Part shown: positions 59,481-64,000 of the stretch, in pieces | How the letters are laid out: the number at the start of each line of letters is the position of its first letter | Numbering within the stretch: the first letter of the stretch is position 1 | Assembly: GCA_041391765.1 (NCBI GenBank) | Contig: JAWKNJ010000027.1 | Coordinates: forward strand, 25,810 to 89,809 | Length of the DNA stretch: 64,000 bases | From: SHAN690 sp041391765 | Lineage (GTDB): Bacteria; Bacteroidota; Bacteroidia; Flavobacteriales_G; Salibacteraceae | Reading direction: 5' to 3' | Notes under the pieces: generated by a model | Databases searched by the model: none | Seen by the model: only the letters and a program-made list of their open reading frames with translations | What the model was told of the DNA's origin: nothing | Program-made: the position numbers and the translations under genes

Positions 59481-61145
59481 GTGAGAAAATTATTCATTTT
59501 ACCATTCGTCCTGCTTCCGGCCAAGCTGGTCTTGGCACAGTTACCCAAGTTGGATAATCCACTGGATATTGCTCCTTCGCTGAGCGGTAACTTTGGCGAA
59601 CTCCGACCCAATCATTTTCATGGAGGCCTTGATCTTAAAACAGCGGGTGTAGAAAACCTCGAAGTTCACTCGGTGGACACCGGTTATGTGAGTCGTATCA
59701 AGGTGTCACCATATGGATATGGCAAGGCTCTGTACATTGATCACCCAAATGGATACACGACTGTTTATGGGCACCTCAATTCTTACAATAAGGAAATCAC
59801 CGCCTATTTAAAGAAAGCTCAATACGAACAGCAGTCCTTTTCAGTGGATATCTATCCGGGTAAAGGGGATCTCCCTATCAGCAAAGGAGAAATAGTGGCA
59901 CTATCAGGAAACACAGGGGGATCAGGGGGGCCACACCTGCACTTCGAAATCCGGGAAACGAAAAGCGAAGTCCCAAGAAATCCATTGCTCTTTAATTTTC
60001 CTGTTTCCGACTCAAAAAAACCTGTTATTGAAGCTGTTGGAATAAAACCCTTAAACCAAAACTCAACCGTATCGGGAAGTCACAGAACGCAGCACTTTAG
60101 AACCACCCAGAGCTCAGTTTCGGCAGCTCAACCCATCAAAGTAAATGGTGTCTTCGGAATTGAAATCATGGGTTATGACCAGCAGGATGGATCGGATAAT
60201 CGCAACGGTATTTACCGAGCTGAACTTTACGTTGATGGAAAAATAATTGGGAGGTTCACTGCCGACAGTATCCCCTTTGACCAAAGTCGCTATCTGAACG
60301 CTCTGATTGACTATGGATACTATTATGACAGCAAGAGCCGCTTCATGCGCCTGTATCGACTGCCTGGAAACGCGCTGGAAAACGTTCGATTTGAAAACAG
60401 TGGCTATTTGAAGTTGAGTCCCGGAATACATCAGATTGAAGTTAAGGCTTTGGATGTTTCCGGTAATTCCACCAAACACAGCTTTAGCGTTGTTGTTGAG
60501 GATGAGCATAGCGATGAAGCGAAACCAGTGGAGATGTTGCTCTGGAACGCTAACTACATGTATGAGAGCGAGTCGGTGAAGATCTTTGTCCCTAAGGGCG
60601 CCATTTATGACTCAGAGCCATTGTCCATAAGTGAACCGGATGGAACATCAAACCTGAGTTCCATCGTGGAATTCATGAATACCTCCATCCCACTTCAGTT
60701 TCCGATTTCAATTTCGCTCAAAGTGAGCGAGCATAAGCAAGGCATGATCATAGCACGGGTATCCAAATCAGGTCAACCAATAAATGCACTCGAAACAACC
60801 CACAATGGTGAGTGGTTGGAGGCGGAATCAAAACAGTTTGGCCGCTTTGCAGTCGTAATTGACAACGTTGCTCCGAAATTGGTTTCATTAAACCTCAGGT
60901 CAGGTCAGGAATTGAACCACGGAACGCTCAACTTTACTGTGTCTGACGATTTGAGCGGAATCCAGTCATTTCGTGTCATGGCAAATGAACAATGGGTACT
61001 TGCCGAATATGAACCAAAAAAAAACCTGCTGTTTGTATCCATTGACGAACTTCCAACGTCAGAAGAACCACAACAATTAACCGTAGAAGTGACCGATGGG
61101 GCCGGAAATGTTTCCACCTTTGAGGCCAGTTTTTTCAAACGATGA
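59481..61145 (+). CDS. M23 family metallopeptidase, secreted
   Basis: 554 residues beginning at a GTG (59481). Signal peptide MRKLFILPFVLLPAKLVLA, cleaved before QLP. LytM domain at residues about 30-170: HFHGGLDLKT (HxxxD), ending with GPHLHFEIRET (HxH). Both zinc motifs are intact, so it should hydrolyse peptidoglycan cross-links. The remaining 350 residues look like Ig-like and beta-sandwich domains (NLRSGQELNHGTLNFTVSDD). Periplasmic or outer-membrane associated. It overlaps the next gene by four bases. Confidence 0.92.
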   Translation: MRKLFILPFVLLPAKLVLAQLPKLDNPLDIAPSLSGNFGELRPNHFHGGLDLKTAGVENLEVHSVDTGYVSRIKVSPYGYGKALYIDHPNGYTTVYGHLNSYNKEITAYLKKAQYEQQSFSVDIYPGKGDLPISKGEIVALSGNTGGSGGPHLHFEIRETKSEVPRNPLLFNFPVSDSKKPVIEAVGIKPLNQNSTVSGSHRTQHFRTTQSSVSAAQPIKVNGVFGIEIMGYDQQDGSDNRNGIYRAELYVDGKIIGRFTADSIPFDQSRYLNALIDYGYYYDSKSRFMRLYRLPGNALENVRFENSGYLKLSPGIHQIEVKALDVSGNSTKHSFSVVVEDEHSDEAKPVEMLLWNANYMYESESVKIFVPKGAIYDSEPLSISEPDGTSNLSSIVEFMNTSIPLQFPISISLKVSEHKQGMIIARVSKSGQPINALETTHNGEWLEAESKQFGRFAVVIDNVAPKLVSLNLRSGQELNHGTLNFTVSDDLSGIQSFRVMANEQWVLAEYEPKKNLLFVSIDELPTSEEPQQLTVEVTDGAGNVSTFEASFFKR

Positions 61146-61771
61146 ATAAAGCCGTTCTCCTCCTCAGCCTGCTCTGCCTGTTTGTTTCAACTCAAGCGCA
61201 GCGAGACCCAACCAAGGACTTGATTCAACTCTCCGGTGTTGTTGTTTCAGGTGACAGCCTTACTCCCGTTCCGTTTACAAGCGTGTTCATCAAAGGAACC
61301 AACCGCGGAACGATGTGCGATTTCTACGGGTTTTTCTCCTTGGTTGTTAAGAAAAATGACACCATTGAATTCAGCAGTGTTGGATACACAGCATCCGAAG
61401 TGTTGATCGAAGACACACTCAGCGACACGCGTTATTCTATGATCCAAATGCTGAAACGCGACACGCTTGAATTACCCGAGCAGGTAATCTATCCTTGGCC
61501 TACGCGTGAACAGTTTCGCGAAGCATTCTTGTCTTTGAACGCACCTTACGATGACTATGATCGAGCCTTTGAGAACCTGACTCGGGAGGATGTGCGATTG
61601 GCCATACAGGGCATGCCTATGACGGGCCGAGAAGGTTCAAGTTACGCTATTCAACGCGAATACACCCGACTGTATCAAATTGGCCAGATGCCTCAAATCA
61701 GCTTGCTGAATCCGCTGGCGTGGGCACAATTCATCGAGGCTTGGAAGCGCGGGGATTATAGTAAGAAGTAA
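61142..61771 (+). CDS. Exported carboxypeptidase-regulatory-like protein
   Basis: 209 residues, signal peptide MNKAVLLLSLLCLFVSTQA (before QRD). Residues about 25-110 form a carboxypeptidase D regulatory-like beta-sandwich: LSGVVVSGDSLTPVPFTSVF, GTNRGTMCDFYGFFSLVVKK and IEFSSVGYTASEVLI. The C-terminal half (QVIYPWPTREQFREAFLSLN) is conserved in Bacteroidota DUF-type proteins without a TonB barrel. Coupled to the M23 peptidase by a four-base overlap. Confidence 0.82.
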   Translation: MNKAVLLLSLLCLFVSTQAQRDPTKDLIQLSGVVVSGDSLTPVPFTSVFIKGTNRGTMCDFYGFFSLVVKKNDTIEFSSVGYTASEVLIEDTLSDTRYSMIQMLKRDTLELPEQVIYPWPTREQFREAFLSLNAPYDDYDRAFENLTREDVRLAIQGMPMTGREGSSYAIQREYTRLYQIGQMPQISLLNPLAWAQFIEAWKRGDYSKK

Positions 61772-61870
61772 ACTCGATTCACTTTCTCTTTCCTATTGAA
61801 ATCAGAAAACGCGCAATAAGCCGTTTATTTGAGCATTCATAAGTAGAACGCGATACTGAGCTTTTCTTCA

Positions 61871-64000
61871 TTGACCCCTTTCAAACACATTTTAGGCATG
61901 TTAACCGTGCTCATGCTTTCCGTGCACACGCATGCTCAGTTCACGGTGAAAGGCTCGGTCAAAGACGATGCGGGAAAACCTGTGGAGGCAGCAACGGTAG
62001 GCGTTCCGGGCACAAGCAACGCCTCGGTTACCGATGAATCAGGGAACTTTGAATTGACTATCCCCGTGAATCGAGAGACCACGGTTATTGTAAGGCATAT
62101 CGCATTCGTAGAGCAGACCAGCGAAGTGAACGGAGGTGTTGGAGAGGTTGTTTCCCTTGATTTCAAATTGAAACTCAAAGCGATCGAAGGCAATGTTTTT
62201 ACACTGACGGAAGAGCGAAATCGTGAAAAACCTATGCGCAAGATCGAAGTGGCAGATGTGCGTCTGAACCCTTCGGTTACAGGGAGTGTAGAATCGCTTT
62301 TACCCAGTCGCGCGTTGGGTGTTTCCACTAACAACGAACTCAGCTCCCAATACTCAGTTCGCGGTGGAAACTTCGATGAAAACCTGATTTATGTGAATGA
62401 TGTGATGGTGTATCGTCCATTCCTTGTCAGGAGTGGTCAACAAGAAGGATTGAGTTTCGTAAACGGAGACTTGGTCTCAGACATCAGCTTTTCATCCGGA
62501 GGGTTTGAGGCAAAGTATGGCGACAAAATGTCCAGCGTATTGGACATCACATACAAAAAGCCACAGAAACTTGCAGGCTCGGTTTCAGCTGGATTGCTGG
62601 GGGCAAATGTTCACCTTGAGAACGCCTCCGACAACAAACGCTTTACCCAGCTTCACGGATTTAGGTATTACAGCAATCAATACCTACTCAACAGCACGGA
62701 TGTTCAGGGATCTTACCGACCCTACTTCATTGACTATCAGACCTACTTAACTTATGCTCCTAGCACAGACTGGGAGTTTTCCTTTTTGGGAAATTACTCC
62801 CAAAACAAGTATCAGTTTAGACCTGAAACGCAGAAGTCTTCGTTTGGAACGATCAGCAGTGCGATTGGTCTAACGGCCTATTTTGATGGACAGGAAGTGG
62901 ATAATTATCGAACCGGGTTTGGCGCCTTCACCACTACCTGGACTCCGCGCTATGACTTCAAAATGAAGTGGATCACATCCGCATTCCGAACGCAGGAAAG
63001 TGAAACGTTTGATATAGAAGCAGCCTACCGCCTGAGTGAGTTGGAAACGGATCTCAGCAAGGAAAGTTTTGGTGAGGAAGCCTTTGTAATTGGCACAGGA
63101 TCTTACTTGGATCATGCCAGAAACTATTTGGATGCCTTCGTTTACTCGACTGAAATACAAGGCCAATTCAGACCCAACAACCATGTTTGGCTGTGGGGGT
63201 TGCGCTATCAGCGTGATGAAATAGAAGATGTGTTGCGTGAGTGGAGCATGGTCGATTCTGTTGGTTTTTCTGTACCCTACAATGGCGAGGAGGTTAACTT
63301 GTTTGAAACGATTCGCTCCTTTAACAAAATCTCTACAAACCGAGTAATGGGCTACGTTCAGCGTGACTGGTATTGGGATGTTGGAAAACACGAGTTGTAT
63401 TTAAGCACCGGAGTTCGATCACATTTTTGGGACCTGAATCACCAAACAACGGTAAGTCCACGAGCACAGCTTTCATTTAAACCCGACTGGGCTAAATCGG
63501 CCGTTAAAGCCGGTGATACCATCATGAGAAACCGAGACTGGCTATTCCGGGCTAGCTGGGGTTATTATCACCAACCTGCATTCTACCGAGAAATGCGCGA
63601 CCTTTTCGGCAACGTGAATCCAGCCATTCGCGCCCAAACCTCGATTCATTATGTTATCGGAGCTGACCACAACTTCAAGATGCTTAAACGACCTTTCAAA
63701 TTCGTAGGCGAAGCCTATTACAAGCAATTGAAAGGAATTATCCCATATGAATTAGATAACGTTCGGATTCGCTACTACGCAAAAAACAACGCAGACGGTT
63801 ACGCCACTGGTATTGACTTAAAACTAAATGGCGAGTTTGTGAAAGGTATCGAATCATGGGCGAGCATCTCAGTGATGCAAACCATGGAAGACCTGAGAGA
63901 CGACCAATACACCCTTTACACGGCTGTGTTTGATGACACTACAGTGATCTCAGAAATCAAGTATCCTGAAACAGTAGACAGCACGATTGTCTACCCAGGC
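61871..64000 (+). CDS. TonB-dependent receptor, N-terminal 710 residues
   Basis: The frame is open from a TTG at 61871 (MTPFKHILGMLTVLMLSVHT, before HAQF) to the window's right edge. The next in-frame ATG (61898) would lose the Lys of the signal peptide, so the TTG is preferred. Residues about 25-100 are a carboxypeptidase-regulatory-like domain (FTVKGSVKDDAGKPVEAATV). Residues about 120-230 form the plug (VESLLPSRALGVS, SSQYSVRGGNFDENLIYVND, SGGFEAKYGDKMSSVLDI). The rest is barrel strands. The substrate is unknown, and no SusD partner is visible within the window. Confidence 0.93.
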   Translation, partial: MTPFKHILGMLTVLMLSVHTHAQFTVKGSVKDDAGKPVEAATVGVPGTSNASVTDESGNFELTIPVNRETTVIVRHIAFVEQTSEVNGGVGEVVSLDFKLKLKAIEGNVFTLTEERNREKPMRKIEVADVRLNPSVTGSVESLLPSRALGVSTNNELSSQYSVRGGNFDENLIYVNDVMVYRPFLVRSGQQEGLSFVNGDLVSDISFSSGGFEAKYGDKMSSVLDITYKKPQKLAGSVSAGLLGANVHLENASDNKRFTQLHGFRYYSNQYLLNSTDVQGSYRPYFIDYQTYLTYAPSTDWEFSFLGNYSQNKYQFRPETQKSSFGTISSAIGLTAYFDGQEVDNYRTGFGAFTTTWTPRYDFKMKWITSAFRTQESETFDIEAAYRLSELETDLSKESFGEEAFVIGTGSYLDHARNYLDAFVYSTEIQGQFRPNNHVWLWGLRYQRDEIEDVLREWSMVDSVGFSVPYNGEEVNLFETIRSFNKISTNRVMGYVQRDWYWDVGKHELYLSTGVRSHFWDLNHQTTVSPRAQLSFKPDWAKSAVKAGDTIMRNRDWLFRASWGYYHQPAFYREMRDLFGNVNPAIRAQTSIHYVIGADHNFKMLKRPFKFVGEAYYKQLKGIIPYELDNVRIRYYAKNNADGYATGIDLKLNGEFVKGIESWASISVMQTMEDLRDDQYTLYTAVFDDTTVISEIKYPETVDSTIVYPG

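Noticed and set aside
1..64000. tRNA, rRNA or integrated phage in the window
   Set aside because: All gaps are under 300 bases and none shows a cloverleaf or rRNA-like sequence; no phage or integrase genes are present.

Overview
The window is a gene-dense chromosomal segment from a member of the Bacteroidota, most likely a flavobacterial (Cryomorphaceae- or Schleiferiaceae-like) lineage; that order-level placement is inference. The evidence is type IX secretion (T9SS) C-terminal sorting domains on several exported proteins, a PorP/SprF-family protein, a TonB-dependent receptor with an N-terminal carboxypeptidase-regulatory-like domain, DUF5723 and DUF6580 proteins, the short fold-III arginine decarboxylase paired with agmatinase, and promoters of the Bacteroidota type (TTTG, 17-21 bases, TAnnTTTG) in place of sigma-70 -35/-10 boxes. 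Shine-Dalgarno sequences are mostly absent. I see no rRNA, tRNA, CRISPR array, prophage or insertion sequence.

Layout. 1-3962 (minus): an AcuI/YhdH-type reductase cut by the window edge, then a large secreted repeat protein (seven propeller-like repeats, then eleven Cys-Asp-Ser repeats, then a T9SS tail) split into two reading frames. 4087-5660 (minus): ruvX-def-TPR lipoprotein, divergent from 5732-10962 (plus): dapD, a GT9 glycosyltransferase, tsaC, cca, a pRiA4b/TnpR-like protein and miaA, which puts three tRNA maturation genes in one tight run. 11007-13358: small exported or TPR proteins. 13362-17672 (minus): an orphan NarL-like regulator with a degenerate receiver, then (in transcription order) pyrR-pyrB-STAS-T9SS cargo-rnz. 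17766-19865: rpsA with a histone-like Lys/Ala tail. 20017-28009 (minus): fabG, a large membrane protein, an outer-membrane lipoprotein, a hydrolase lipoprotein, a Ste24-type protease and a T9SS protein. 28142-33900: a His-rich small protein, PorP/SprF, sucD, an acyloxyacyl hydrolase, a beta-propeller lipoprotein and mnmE. 33911-39212: a TMTC-like TPR glycosyltransferase, an EGF-like lipoprotein, a class III aminotransferase and an orphan histidine kinase with an unclear 5' end. 39238-41803 (minus): speA, a 44-residue small ORF and speB (arginine to agmatine to putrescine). 41889-45340 (minus): an unknown lipoprotein, DUF5723 and DUF6580. 45512-48580: a 1022-residue ABCG-like half transporter. 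48585-51625 (minus): two small membrane proteins, an M48 protease, a SpoU methyltransferase and an ABM-domain protein. 51825-64000: lpd, a SiaC/DUF1987 protein, a coiled-coil lipoprotein, NfeD, a TPR protein, a sodium:solute symporter, a pair of uncharacterised proteins, an M23 peptidase, a carboxypeptidase-regulatory-like protein and the start of a TonB-dependent receptor.

The region is mostly core metabolism (lysine/peptidoglycan, pyrimidine, polyamine, TCA cycle, tRNA modification, translation) interleaved with envelope and secretion genes. Points worth a second look are the single-base frameshift in the T9SS repeat protein, recurrent promoter boxes lying only a few bases from start codons (leaderless or nearly leaderless mRNAs, including pyrR), the degenerate-receiver regulator, the small ORF inside the spe operon, the multi-domain ABC transporter, a His-rich membrane peptide, and two convergent gene pairs whose coding ends overlap. 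I do not see a clear new defence or biosynthetic system.
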